Under the pieces are notes generated by a model, which searched no databases, had not been told where the DNA came from, and worked only from the letters and a program-made list of their open reading frames with translations. DNA of 42,404 nucleotides from Alphaproteobacteria bacterium. Lineage in GTDB: Bacteria > Pseudomonadota > Alphaproteobacteria > Rhodobacterales > Rhodobacteraceae. Positions within the stretch are counted from its first letter, which is position 1. Every line of letters starts with the position of its first letter. Positions 24,998 to 33,011 of the stretch are shown in pieces. Location: positions 1 through 42,404 of the forward strand of contig JAUIIC010000005.1 of assembly GCA_030431935.1 (NCBI GenBank). The letters run 5' to 3'. The position numbers were made by a program, and so were the translations under genes.

Positions 24998-26245
24998 CTA
25001 GAAAAGAGACAATCCCGCTCCGGCGAGGGCCGTGAGGCTCAGCACCCCCGGAAGCGGCCAGTGACGCCAGAGCAGCAAGGCCGCCGCCAGAAGGGCCAGC
25101 GCCACGGCCGCCATGTCGGCAGAGCCCGGCGTCGGGTACAAAAGCGAAAGGGGCCCGGTTTCGAACCGGCGCACATCGGCGAAGAAGACATGCAGCCCGA
25201 ACCACAGCGACAGGTTCAGGATGACACCGACCACCGCCGCCGTGATTGCCGTAAGCGCGCCGGTCAGGCGGGGCCGGGTCGAGATCCACTCGATGTAGGG
25301 CGCACCGGCGAAGATCCACAGGAAGCAGGGCACGAAGGTAACCCATAGCGTCAGAAGCGCGGCGGCCAGTCCGGGGCCCCACCCGCCGGCCTGATGCCCC
25401 GCCAGGTAGCCCACGAACTCGGTCACCAGGATCAGCGGGCCGGGCGTCGTTTCCGCAAGGCCGAGCCCGTCCATCATCTGCGCCGTGCTCAGCCAGCCCC
25501 GGTCCTGCACCACCTCTTGCGTCATGTAGGCGAGGACCGCGTAGGCCCCGCCGAAGGTGACCACGGCCAGCTTGGAGAAGAAAAGCCCGATCTCCACCAG
25601 CCGGTCCGCCCCCGCCGCCCAAAGCACGGCCACCGGCGCCCACCAGGCAAGAAGCCAGGTCGCGACGGTGGCTGGCGTGTTGGCGCGTACGCGAGGCGGG
25701 TCTGCTTCCACCGTGCCTCGGCCGGTGAGCGCGCCCCAGGCGGCGGCCAGCAGGATGATGACGGGGAACGGCAGCGACAAGGCGAAGATGCCAAGAAAGG
25801 ACAGCCCCGCGATGGCCCAGCGATCGGCGCCGGTCAGCGCCCGGCGCGCGACTTTCAGAAGCGCCTCGATCACGATCACGACCACGGTGGCCTTGATCCC
25901 GAGGAACAGCGCCTCGACAAGCGGAACCTGCCCGAATTGCGCGTAGAGCGCGGCCAGAACGCCGACGACGATGGCCCCGGGCAGCACGAAAAGCCCGCCC
26001 GCGATCAGCCCGCCCGGCACGCCGCGCAGGCGCCAGCCGGCATAGGTGGCAAGCTGCATCGCCTCGGGCCCCGGCAGGAGCATGCAGAAGGACAGGGCGT
26101 TCAGGAACTGCCGTTCGCTCAGCCACGGCCGGGTGTCCACCAGTTCACGGTGCATCAGCGCGATCTGGGCCGCCGGACCCCCGAAGGACAACAGCCCGAT
26201 CCGCCCGAAGACGCGCAGAAGGTCGGACAGTGCCGGCTGGGTCAT
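24998..26245 (-). CDS. chrA: Chromate transporter, ChrA (two-domain form)
   Basis: The 415-residue membrane protein has the tandem chromate_transp repeat. Repeat one has GLLSFGGPAAQIALMHRE and LLPGPEAMQLATYAGW; repeat two has AVVTFGGAYAVLAYM and TTPGPLILVTEFVGYLAG. About ten membrane spans are evident. The long form exports chromate and so confers resistance. ATG at 26245 has an AAAGG upstream; an in-frame start at 26338 would read into the tmRNA end and is rejected. It lies directly after ssrA; no chrB regulator is present. Confidence 0.93.
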   Translation of the reverse strand: MTQPALSDLLRVFGRIGLLSFGGPAAQIALMHRELVDTRPWLSERQFLNALSFCMLLPGPEAMQLATYAGWRLRGVPGGLIAGGLFVLPGAIVVGVLAALYAQFGQVPLVEALFLGIKATVVVIVIEALLKVARRALTGADRWAIAGLSFLGIFALSLPFPVIILLAAAWGALTGRGTVEADPPRVRANTPATVATWLLAWWAPVAVLWAAGADRLVEIGLFFSKLAVVTFGGAYAVLAYMTQEVVQDRGWLSTAQMMDGLGLAETTPGPLILVTEFVGYLAGHQAGGWGPGLAAALLTLWVTFVPCFLWIFAGAPYIEWISTRPRLTGALTAITAAVVGVILNLSLWFGLHVFFADVRRFETGPLSLLYPTPGSADMAAVALALLAAALLLWRHWPLPGVLSLTALAGAGLSLF

Positions 26246-26344
26246 GACGGCCTTTCCCGAGGCGGGACTGCCTCTGTCCCGCGACTTAACGACTGCGCCC
26301 GCCATGGCAACAGCCCTGCGCCGCCTGTCACCGAACATTCACAT

Positions 26345-26684
26345 TAATCTGGGGAAAGTGCAGGCTTCTGTTGCCAGGTGCCTGCGAACCCCGCCTTACG
26401 TTGCTAGACGCAAGGGCTTGATTTTCGATGTTCGCACTGCTTACGCAGCGAGAGCCACCGGAGCACGGTTGTCGTTGGCAACTGTACATATCGGACCGAT
26501 AACGGTGGTACCTCACCGGGACAAAGCAAACCCCTTTAGACGTTCGTCGATCCTGTTTCGGCCCCATCTGCCCTCCAACGACGGGGGTGATGGTGGAGCC
26601 GCCGGGTACCGCCCCCGGGTCCGATCCGCTTATTACGAGCGCGTTTATGTCCATAGTCCCTTGCGGGACACGACAAAGGTAGAC
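26345..26684 (-). ncRNA. ssrA: tmRNA, circularly permuted two-piece form (ends approximate)
   Basis: On the minus strand the order is acceptor piece, spacer, coding piece. The acceptor piece ends in an encoded CCACCA (forward 26591-26596); its T-arm stem is CCGGG/CCCGG. The coding piece starts GGGGCCG at 26565 and pairs as a 7-bp acceptor stem with CGGCUCC, including the G3-U70 pair that marks alanine tRNAs. A 25-base spacer (26566-26590) would be removed in processing. The tag frame at 26479-26441 reads ANDNRAPVALAA then TAA, ending in the degradation signal LAA-type residues recognised by ClpXP. A GNRA-capped hairpin (26656-26669) lies near the acceptor 5' end and a 6-bp hairpin (26360-26385) near the coding 3' end. 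This form is standard in alphaproteobacteria. Confidence 0.93.
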
Positions 26685-26700
26685 AGTCGCGCGCCGCCAA

Positions 26701-27441
26701 TCAAGGGGTCGTGCGACGCGCGGCACGGGCTGCGGCGACGCTTTTGCCCAGTTCGGTGGTATAGCCCGCAAGCTCTGCCAGGCCGCGTTCGACGGCGGCG
26801 CCGTCTCGCGCCTCCAGCGCGTCGGCGATGCGGGTGTGCAGTGCGACGATGCGTTCGCGCGACCTGGCCGTGAAGGTTATCATGTTCATCAAGGGCTGCA
26901 TCGCCTCTACGGCGCCGGCCAGCTGGTAGGAGAGGACGGGATTGCCGGCGGCGTCGACCAGCGTCCGGTGAAAGGCCACGTCCGAGGCGCAGAACGCCTC
27001 GTCCGACAGGCCGGGCTGGGTCTGACGGTGGATCTCGGCCCGCATGGTGGCCAGATGGTCGGCCGAGCGGCGGAACGCGGCCAGCGGCGCGCAGGCCCGT
27101 TCCAGCGCATAGCGCGCCTCGCAGGCTGTTTCGAAATCCACCGCGTTCATCGACAGCAGAAGCGTCGAGGTGGTGATCATCTGGCCCTGGGCGTCCTCGA
27201 AGGACAGGCGGTTGACGAAGGCCCCGCCCGAGGCGCCGCGCTGGGTGCGGATCAGGCTTTGCGCGGCCAGCCGTTTCAGCGCCTCTCGTACGGTCGAGCG
27301 CGAGACGTCGAACTGCTCGCCCAGCTCCGCCTCGGTGGGCAAGCGCTGATCCACGCGCAGGTCGCCGTTCACGATGGCCGCGCGGATCGCCTCGGCGATC
27401 TGGACGGAAAGGTCTTCGGAGCTGTTCGGGTCGATTTTCAT
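26701..27441 (-). CDS. GntR-family (FadR/FCD type) transcriptional regulator
   Basis: The 246-residue protein has a winged helix-turn-helix (LPTEAELGEQFDVSRSTVREALKRL, residues 35-59) and a C-terminal all-helical FCD ligand domain (about 95-225), usually a metal-assisted carboxylate sensor. It diverges from the DUF2182-DUF1326-DinB-dmdA-acuI genes, with only 66 bases between the starts. In roseobacters a gntR gene is often close to dmdA-acuI, whose expression responds to DMSP or acrylate (from memory), so this is the probable repressor. No ribosome site precedes the ATG; the operator abuts the start codon and a TTGCCG-N16-TTTAAT promoter would yield a nearly leaderless mRNA, implying autoregulation. 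Confidence 0.9.
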   Translation of the reverse strand: MKIDPNSSEDLSVQIAEAIRAAIVNGDLRVDQRLPTEAELGEQFDVSRSTVREALKRLAAQSLIRTQRGASGGAFVNRLSFEDAQGQMITTSTLLLSMNAVDFETACEARYALERACAPLAAFRRSADHLATMRAEIHRQTQPGLSDEAFCASDVAFHRTLVDAAGNPVLSYQLAGAVEAMQPLMNMITFTARSRERIVALHTRIADALEARDGAAVERGLAELAGYTTELGKSVAAARAARRTTP

Positions 27442-27467
27442 TTGTCAGACAATTAAAAGTCTGACAT
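27442..27467. promoter_or_regulatory. Palindromic GntR operator in the divergent promoter
   Basis: An 8-bp perfect inverted repeat, TGTCAGAC at 27443-27450 and GTCTGACA at 27459-27466, flanks AATTAAAA. The left arm sits in TTGTCAGACAA (27442-27452), which fits the FadR-type GntR consensus TNGTNNNACNA exactly; the right arm (27457-27467) is a near match. TTGTCA at 27442-27447 could also serve as a rightward -35. The site lies in an AT-rich island in otherwise GC-rich DNA. Confidence 0.75.
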
Positions 27468-27507
27468 TTGATTCGGCAAGCGAGTCGTGCAGGCGGGGAG
27501 GCGTCGC

Positions 27508-28269
27508 ATGTGGTCAGACCGTATCCGCGCCATGGGTGCGCCGCACTGGCTGGCCCTGTTCGGCGGCATTCTCGCGGCCTGGGCGCTGCTCTACGCCATG
27601 GCCGTGCCGGATGCGTTGCGCCAGGCCGGGATCGCCTATGGCGCCGACCTTCTGGACAGTCTGTGCGTCGTGACGCCCGATGCGGCCGGGTTCGCCCGGC
27701 TGGTTCTGATGTGGTCGCTGATGTCGGCCGCGATGATGGCGCCGACCGCGCTGCCGGCGCTGGCCACCTACGAGGACCTGGGGCGTGCGGGCGGCGAGAC
27801 ATCCTTCGGCGCGCTTGTCGGCGGCTACCTGGCGGTCTGGTTCGGCTTTTCCGTTGCGGCGGCGGCGGCGCAGATGGCGCTTTTCCGGCTGGAGCTGGTC
27901 AGCCCCTATGGCGACAGCCGCTCGGCGGCGCTGTCCGCCGCCCTGCTGGCCCTTGCCGGCGGCTACCAGTTCAGCCGGCTGAAAGAGGCCTGCCTGTCCA
28001 AGTGCCGCCAGCCGCTGACCTTCTTCATGACCCACTGGGACGAGGGGGCATGGCGCAACGGGCTGCGGCTTGGGGCGGTCTGCCTCGGCTGCTGCTGGGC
28101 GCTGATGCTGCTGGCCTTCGTGGGCGGCGTGATGAACCTGGCCTTCATGGGGCTGGCCGCCGCCCTGATGGTCCTGGAAAAACTGCCCGAGATCGGGCGC
28201 CACCTGACCCGCCCGCTGGGCGTCGTGCTGATCGCCGCGGCGGTCGCCACGGGCCTGTCGGCATTCTGA
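27508..28269 (+). CDS. DUF2182 integral membrane protein
   Basis: The 253-residue protein has about six or seven spans and the DUF2182 hallmarks: MSAAMMAPTALP near residues 72-83, KEACLSKCRQP (Cys162, Cys166) and GAVCLGCCWALM (Cys192, Cys195, Cys196). The paired cysteine motifs suggest metal or redox chemistry in the membrane, and the family is often annotated as metal-binding, but no function is proven. GGGAGG eight bases before the ATG at 27508 fixes the start. It is the first gene of the rightward unit and precedes a DUF1326 gene by 14 bases; the two families commonly pair. Confidence 0.88.
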   Translation: MWSDRIRAMGAPHWLALFGGILAAWALLYAMAVPDALRQAGIAYGADLLDSLCVVTPDAAGFARLVLMWSLMSAAMMAPTALPALATYEDLGRAGGETSFGALVGGYLAVWFGFSVAAAAAQMALFRLELVSPYGDSRSAALSAALLALAGGYQFSRLKEACLSKCRQPLTFFMTHWDEGAWRNGLRLGAVCLGCCWALMLLAFVGGVMNLAFMGLAAALMVLEKLPEIGRHLTRPLGVVLIAAAVATGLSAF

Positions 28270-28283
28270 GAAGGAGAACGAAG

Positions 28284-28970
28284 ATGGCATCGGACCGGAT
28301 GGAAGCCCCCGCCAAGATCGACAACCGCCGCCAGGATGCGGTGCGCGGCGGCGGGCTGGTGCCCTGGGCAATCAAGGGCGAACTGATCCTGAACTGCAAC
28401 TGCACGGTGTTCTGCCCCTGTGTCGTGTCGCTCGGCAAGCACGCGCCGACCGAGGGTTACTGCCAGGCCTGGGCCGGGGTGCGCATCGACAGCGGCCACT
28501 ATGGCGGCGAGGACCTTTCGGGCCTGAACGTAGGCCTGATCCTCGAAATCCCGGGCCTTATGGCGCGCGGCGGCTGGAAGGCGGCGGCCTATATCGACGA
28601 GCGCGCCAGCTATGACGCCTATGACGGGCTTATCCAGATCTTCAGCGGCAAGGCGCGCGGCACCACGGGCCTCTTCAAGGTGCTGGTCAGCGAGTTCCTG
28701 GGCGCCGAGCGCGCGCCCGTCAGCTTCGAATCCGACGGCCATGCCCGCCGCCTGATGGTGGGCAAGAAGATCCAGGGCGAGATCGTGCCGGTGCGCGGCA
28801 AGGATCCCTCGAAGGACATCGTGGTGCACAACACCGAATACTGGATGGGCCCGGACATCACCGTCGCCACCGCCACCAAGGGCCGGGTGCGCGCCTTTGG
28901 CCGGGTCTGGGACTTCGACGGTCGCTCGGCAGAGATCTGCCAGATCGACTGGAAGGGGCCCGACCTGTGA
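28284..28970 (+). CDS. DUF1326 cysteine-rich protein
   Basis: The 228-residue soluble protein carries a cysteine cluster near the N terminus (LNCNCTVFCPCVVS: Cys38, Cys40, Cys44, Cys46, then Cys60), as in DUF1326. This spacing suits a metal site. The rest is a beta-rich domain with ARRLMVGKKIQGEI and ICQIDW. AGGAGA is upstream of the ATG. It lies between DUF2182 and DinB genes; its stop overlaps the DinB GTG start by four bases. The role is unknown; metal delivery or sensing with DUF2182 is an inference. Confidence 0.88.
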   Translation: MASDRMEAPAKIDNRRQDAVRGGGLVPWAIKGELILNCNCTVFCPCVVSLGKHAPTEGYCQAWAGVRIDSGHYGGEDLSGLNVGLILEIPGLMARGGWKAAAYIDERASYDAYDGLIQIFSGKARGTTGLFKVLVSEFLGAERAPVSFESDGHARRLMVGKKIQGEIVPVRGKDPSKDIVVHNTEYWMGPDITVATATKGRVRAFGRVWDFDGRSAEICQIDWKGPDL

Positions 28971-29473
28971 TCTCGCCCGATCATGTCCGGCTCATGGCGC
29001 GCTACAACGCCTGGCAGAACCGGTCGCTGATCGCGGCCGCCGACACGCTGGACGCGGCCGCGCTTGTCGCAGACCGTGGCGGGTTCTGGGGCGGCATCCT
29101 GCCGACGCTTTCGCATGTCCTCTGGGGCGACTGCATCTGGATGTCGCGCTTCGACGGCTGGGACAAGCCCGCAGTCGGGATGCAGGGCAGCCCGACGATG
29201 ATCGCCGACTGGGACGCCTACTGTGATGCGCGCATCACGGCGGACGCGGATATCCTCGACTGGGCCGGACGCGTCTCGCAGGACGCGCTGTCTGCCGAGC
29301 TGACATGGTATTCGGGCGTCATGGAGCGCGAGTTCTCCCAACCGCTCTGGCAGCTCGTCACGCATTTCTTCAACCACCAGACCCACCACCGGGGACAGGT
29401 CCACGCCATGCTGACGGCCGCCGGCGCAAGGCCGGGCGACACCGACCTGATCCTGATGCCGGAGACCGCCTGA
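28967..29473 (+). CDS. DinB family metal-dependent protein
   Basis: The 168-residue four-helix protein has the DinB/YfiT metal triad pattern: His50 (LSHVLWGD), and His137 and His141 in NHQTHHRGQ. Members include thiol-dependent transferases (bacillithiol, mycothiol, maleylpyruvate isomerase) and many of unknown role. The N-terminal ARYNAWQNRSL is typical. It starts with GTG inside the DUF1326 stop and its own TGA overlaps the dmdA ATG, so it is translationally coupled on both sides. The coupling to dmdA makes a link to DMSP or thiol metabolism plausible but unproven. Confidence 0.88.
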   Translation: MISPDHVRLMARYNAWQNRSLIAAADTLDAAALVADRGGFWGGILPTLSHVLWGDCIWMSRFDGWDKPAVGMQGSPTMIADWDAYCDARITADADILDWAGRVSQDALSAELTWYSGVMEREFSQPLWQLVTHFFNHQTHHRGQVHAMLTAAGARPGDTDLILMPETA

Positions 29474-30579
29474 TGGCGATGATCGCCCCGTCGCGCCGTG
29501 TGCGGCGCACCCCCTTTTCCGACGGTGTCGAGGCCGCCGGGGTCAAGGGCTACACGGTCTACAACCACATGCTGCTGCCGACCGTGTTCCGCAGCATCGA
29601 GGAGGACTACCGCCACTTGAAGACCGCCGTGCAGGTCTGGGACGTCGCCTGCGAGCGCCAGATCGAGCTGCGCGGCCCGGACGCGGCGCGGCTGATGCAG
29701 ATGCTCACCCCGCGCGACCTGCGCGGCATGCTGCCCGGCCAGTGCTATTACGTGCCCATCGTCGATGAAACCGGCGGGATGCTGAACGATCCCGTCGCGG
29801 TGAAGCTGGCAGAAGACCGCTGGTGGATCTCGATTGCCGACAGCGACCTGCTCCTCTGGGTCAAGGCGATCGCGCATGGCTGGCGGCTGGATGTGCTGGT
29901 GGATGAGCCCGACGTCTCGCCGCTGGCCGTCCAGGGTCCGCTGGCCGACGACCTGATGGCGCGTGTCTTTGGCGACGGGGTGCGCGATGTCAGGTTCTTC
30001 CGCTTTGGCGTGTTCGACTTCCAGGGTCGGTCGCTGGTTATCGCGCGCTCGGGGTATTCCAAGCAGGGCGGCTTCGAGATCTATGTCGAGGGCACGGACA
30101 TCGGGATGCCGCTGTGGAACGCGCTGATGGAGGCCGGGCGCGATCTTGACGTGCGCGCGGGCTGCCCGAACCTGGTCGAGCGGATCGAGGGCGGGCTTCT
30201 GTCCTACGGCAACGACATGACGCGCGAGAACACGCCGCACGAATGCGGGCTGGGCCGATTCTGCAACACTCAGACGGCGATCGGCTGCGTCGGGCGCGAT
30301 GCGCTACTGCGGGTGGCGATGGAGGGGCCGGTGCGCCAGATCCGCCCCATCGCGATAGAGGGCGATGCCGTGCCGATCTGCGATCAGGCGTGGCCCCTCA
30401 TGGATGGTCTGCACCAGGTCGGGCGGATCACCTCTGCCGCCTGGTCGCCGGACTACGAGACCAACGTGGCCATCGGAATGGTGCGCATGACCCACTGGAA
30501 TGCCGGCACGGAACTGGACGTGGTGCTGCCCGATGGCAGCATCCGGCCCGTGACCGTATACGAGTCGTTCTGGCAATGA
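29473..30579 (+). CDS. dmdA: Dimethylsulfoniopropionate demethylase
   Basis: DmdA moves a methyl group from DMSP to tetrahydrofolate, giving methylmercaptopropionate. This 368-residue GcvT-fold protein matches the roseobacter DmdA pattern as recalled: RRTPFSDGVEAAGVKGYTVYN at the start (site only), AVQVWDVACERQ, LTPRDLRGMLPGQCYYVP, ARSGYSKQGGFEIYVEG and GNDMTRENTPHECGLG. The KQ in YSKQGGFE differs from the GE of glycine-cleavage T proteins, supporting DmdA. The next gene is acuI, as in Ruegeria pomeroyi. Its ATG overlaps the DinB stop. Other aminomethyltransferase-like enzymes are possible but much less likely given the neighbour. Confidence 0.9.
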   Translation: MAMIAPSRRVRRTPFSDGVEAAGVKGYTVYNHMLLPTVFRSIEEDYRHLKTAVQVWDVACERQIELRGPDAARLMQMLTPRDLRGMLPGQCYYVPIVDETGGMLNDPVAVKLAEDRWWISIADSDLLLWVKAIAHGWRLDVLVDEPDVSPLAVQGPLADDLMARVFGDGVRDVRFFRFGVFDFQGRSLVIARSGYSKQGGFEIYVEGTDIGMPLWNALMEAGRDLDVRAGCPNLVERIEGGLLSYGNDMTRENTPHECGLGRFCNTQTAIGCVGRDALLRVAMEGPVRQIRPIAIEGDAVPICDQAWPLMDGLHQVGRITSAAWSPDYETNVAIGMVRMTHWNAGTELDVVLPDGSIRPVTVYESFWQ

Positions 30580-30654
30580 CGTGCCCTGCCGCGGCCGCAC
30601 CGGCCCGGCTGGCGGATCGCTGAAGACAACCGGAAAAGACAGGAAGGATACCCC

Positions 30655-31647
30655 ATGTTCAAGGCACTGCTGGTCGAGAAGGATGACGAGGGCAAGACCC
30701 ACGCCGCCGTGCAGGAGCTTGACGAGTCCCGTCTGCCCGAGGGCGAGGTGACCGTCGCCGTCGAATACTCCACCGTGAATTACAAGGACGGGCTGTGCAT
30801 TGGTCCCGGCGCCGGGCTGGTGCGGACCTATCCCCACGTGCCGGGCATCGATTTCGCGGGCACCGTCGAGTCCTCCTCGGACGACCGCTATGCGCCCGGC
30901 GACAAGGTCGTGCTGACCGGCTGGCGCGTGGGAGAGGCCCATTGGGGGGGATATGCCCAGAAGGCGCGGGTCAGGGCCGACTGGCTGGTGCCGCTTCCCG
31001 CCGGGCTCGACACGCGGCAAGCGATGGCGGTGGGAACGGCGGGCTTCACCTCGATGCTGGCCGTGATGGCGCTGGAAGACCACGGGCTGACGCCCGGTGA
31101 CGGCCCGGTGCTGGTGACAGGGGCCGCGGGCGGTGTCGGCTCTGTCGCCGTGGCGCTGCTGGCCAAGCTGGGGCACGAGGTGGCCGCCGTCACCGGGCGG
31201 CCCGAGACGGCGGACTACCTGACCGGGCTTGGCGCGACAGAGATCGTGGCCCGGGAGGACCTGACCGAGGTCACCCGCAAGCCGCTCGAGTCCGAGCGCT
31301 GGGCGGGCTGCGTCGATGCCGTGGCGGGGGCGATGCTGGGCCGGGTGCTCAAGCAGATGAAATACGGGACCTCCGTTGCCGCGATCGGCCTTGCCGGGGG
31401 CGCGGCGATCGAGGGGGCATTGATTACCCCCTTCATCCTGCGCGGCGTCAACCTGCTGGGGATCGACAGCGTGATGCAGCCCTACGAGAACCGCCTGCGG
31501 GCCTGGCAGCGGATCGCGGCGGACCTGCCGATGGACAAGCTGGAGGCGATGGTGCAGCCCGCCGGGCTGTCGGACCTGCCGGAGCTGGGGCGCGCGATCC
31601 TGAAAGGCCAGGTCAAGGGCCGCGTCGTGGTGGACGTGAACGCCTGA
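30655..31647 (+). CDS. acuI: Acryloyl-CoA reductase (AcuI-type, zinc-less MDR)
   Basis: The 330-residue quinone-reductase-like MDR protein lacks zinc ligands and has the NADPH site VTGAAGGVGSVAV. TVNYKDGLCIGPG, PHVPGIDFAGTV and SVMQPYENRLRAW are typical of AcuI/YhdH. It reduces toxic acryloyl-CoA to propionyl-CoA, detoxifying the product of DMSP cleavage and demethylation side paths. An AGGAAGGA site is seven bases before the ATG. It follows dmdA by 75 bases with no terminator seen, consistent with a dmdA-acuI transcript. Confidence 0.93.
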   Translation: MFKALLVEKDDEGKTHAAVQELDESRLPEGEVTVAVEYSTVNYKDGLCIGPGAGLVRTYPHVPGIDFAGTVESSSDDRYAPGDKVVLTGWRVGEAHWGGYAQKARVRADWLVPLPAGLDTRQAMAVGTAGFTSMLAVMALEDHGLTPGDGPVLVTGAAGGVGSVAVALLAKLGHEVAAVTGRPETADYLTGLGATEIVAREDLTEVTRKPLESERWAGCVDAVAGAMLGRVLKQMKYGTSVAAIGLAGGAAIEGALITPFILRGVNLLGIDSVMQPYENRLRAWQRIAADLPMDKLEAMVQPAGLSDLPELGRAILKGQVKGRVVVDVNA

Positions 31648-31733
31648 CGAACGGGGCCGGGCCACGCGGCCCAGCGCACCCCGGGGCAAGCGGGTCCCTT
31701 GCGGCGGGTCCCGCAGTCTGCGCAGATACGGCC

Positions 31734-32963
31734 ATGCAACTCGATACAGATTTCGTCCGTTCGCTCTTTCCCGCCTTCTCCGAGCCGGCCCTGCAGGGGC
31801 AGGCCTTCTTCGAGAACGCCGGCGGAAGCTATCCCTGCGCGCCCGTGGTGGACCGGCTGTTCCGGTCCTACCGCGAGCGCAAGGTCCAGCCTTATGGCCC
31901 GTTCGAGGCCAGCCGCCTCGGCGGTGAGGAGATGGACGAGGCGCGCAGGCGCCTGGCCGCGATGCTGAACGTCGGGACGGACGAGCTCAGCTTCGGGCCC
32001 TCGACCACCGCCAACACCTATGTCCTGGCACAGGCGGTGCGGCAGTGGCTGCGCGACGAAGGCGGCGGCGCGGTCATCGTCACCGACCAGGACCACGAGG
32101 CCAATTCCGGCCCGTGGCGCCGGCTGGCGGAGGACGGCGTCGAGATCCGCGAATGGCGGCTCGATCCGGACACGGGCCAGCTTGACCCGGCGGGGCTTGC
32201 CGCGCTGCTGGACGAACGCGTGCGCGTCGTCTGCTTCCCCCATTGCTCGAACGTCGTTGGAGAGATCAACGACGTGGCCGCGCTCTGCGACATGGTGCAT
32301 GCGGCGGGGGCGGTGGCCTGTGTCGACGGGGTCAGCTATGCGCCGCACGGCCTGCCGGACGTGGCGGCGCTGGGGGCCGACATCTACCTGTTCTCGACCT
32401 ACAAGACCTACGGCCCGCACCAGGGGGTCATGACGATCCGCCGCGCGCTGGCAGAACGGCTTCCGAACCAGGGCCACTGGTTCAACGGGGCCTCGCCCTA
32501 CAAGCGGTTCACGCCTGCCGGGCCCGACCACGCCCAAGTGGCGGCCTGCGCGGGGATCGCCGATTACATCGACATGATCCATGCGCGCCACGCGCCCGAC
32601 CACGCCGCGCCCGCAGAACGGGCCCGCGCCGTGCACGACCTGTTCCGCGCCCATGAAACGCGGCTCCTGCAGCCGCTTCTCGACTACCTGGCCGCGCGCA
32701 ACGACCTGCGCCTGATCGGGTCCCGCCGGGCCGAGGGGCGCGCGCCCACCGTCGCGGTCGTGCTCGATCGTCCGGCCGGAGAGGTGGCGGCAGAGCTGGC
32801 GCCGCACGGGATCAACGCGGGCGGCGGCGATTTCTACGCGGTGCGCGCCTTGCAGGCCATGGGCGTCGATCCGGGCCACGGGGTGCTGCGGATGTCCTTC
32901 GTGCATTACACCACGCAGGCCGAGGTTGACCGGCTGATCCGCGCGCTAGATTACGTGCTCTAG
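31734..32963 (+). CDS. Class V aminotransferase / cysteine desulfurase-like PLP enzyme
   Basis: The 409-residue fold-type I PLP enzyme has FFENAGGSYPCAP at the N terminus, the substrate/phosphate loop GPSTTANTYVLAQ, the PLP aspartate in VDGVSYAPHG, and the Schiff-base Lys224 in FSTYKTYGPHQG. It belongs to the group holding cysteine desulfurases and related lyases. The catalytic cysteine loop of NifS/IscS is not obvious, so desulfurase activity is doubtful. It follows acuI in the same direction (86 bases) and may share that transcript. Its function is unknown. Confidence 0.88.
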   Translation: MQLDTDFVRSLFPAFSEPALQGQAFFENAGGSYPCAPVVDRLFRSYRERKVQPYGPFEASRLGGEEMDEARRRLAAMLNVGTDELSFGPSTTANTYVLAQAVRQWLRDEGGGAVIVTDQDHEANSGPWRRLAEDGVEIREWRLDPDTGQLDPAGLAALLDERVRVVCFPHCSNVVGEINDVAALCDMVHAAGAVACVDGVSYAPHGLPDVAALGADIYLFSTYKTYGPHQGVMTIRRALAERLPNQGHWFNGASPYKRFTPAGPDHAQVAACAGIADYIDMIHARHAPDHAAPAERARAVHDLFRAHETRLLQPLLDYLAARNDLRLIGSRRAEGRAPTVAVVLDRPAGEVAAELAPHGINAGGGDFYAVRALQAMGVDPGHGVLRMSFVHYTTQAEVDRLIRALDYVL

Positions 32964-33011
32964 CAACGGCTCGCCGATGGCGTGGCCGCGCCAAAGCCCG
33001 GAGTTCCATTG

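Noticed and set aside
26328-26771. 147-codon minus-strand frame in the chrA-gntR interval
   Set aside because: It overlaps the tmRNA almost completely; RNA structure and tag frame explain the sequence.
32935-32961. Possible sigma-E -35 (TGATCC) before the photolyase gene
   Set aside because: No -10 element at the right spacing was found; the hexamer lies inside the upstream coding region.
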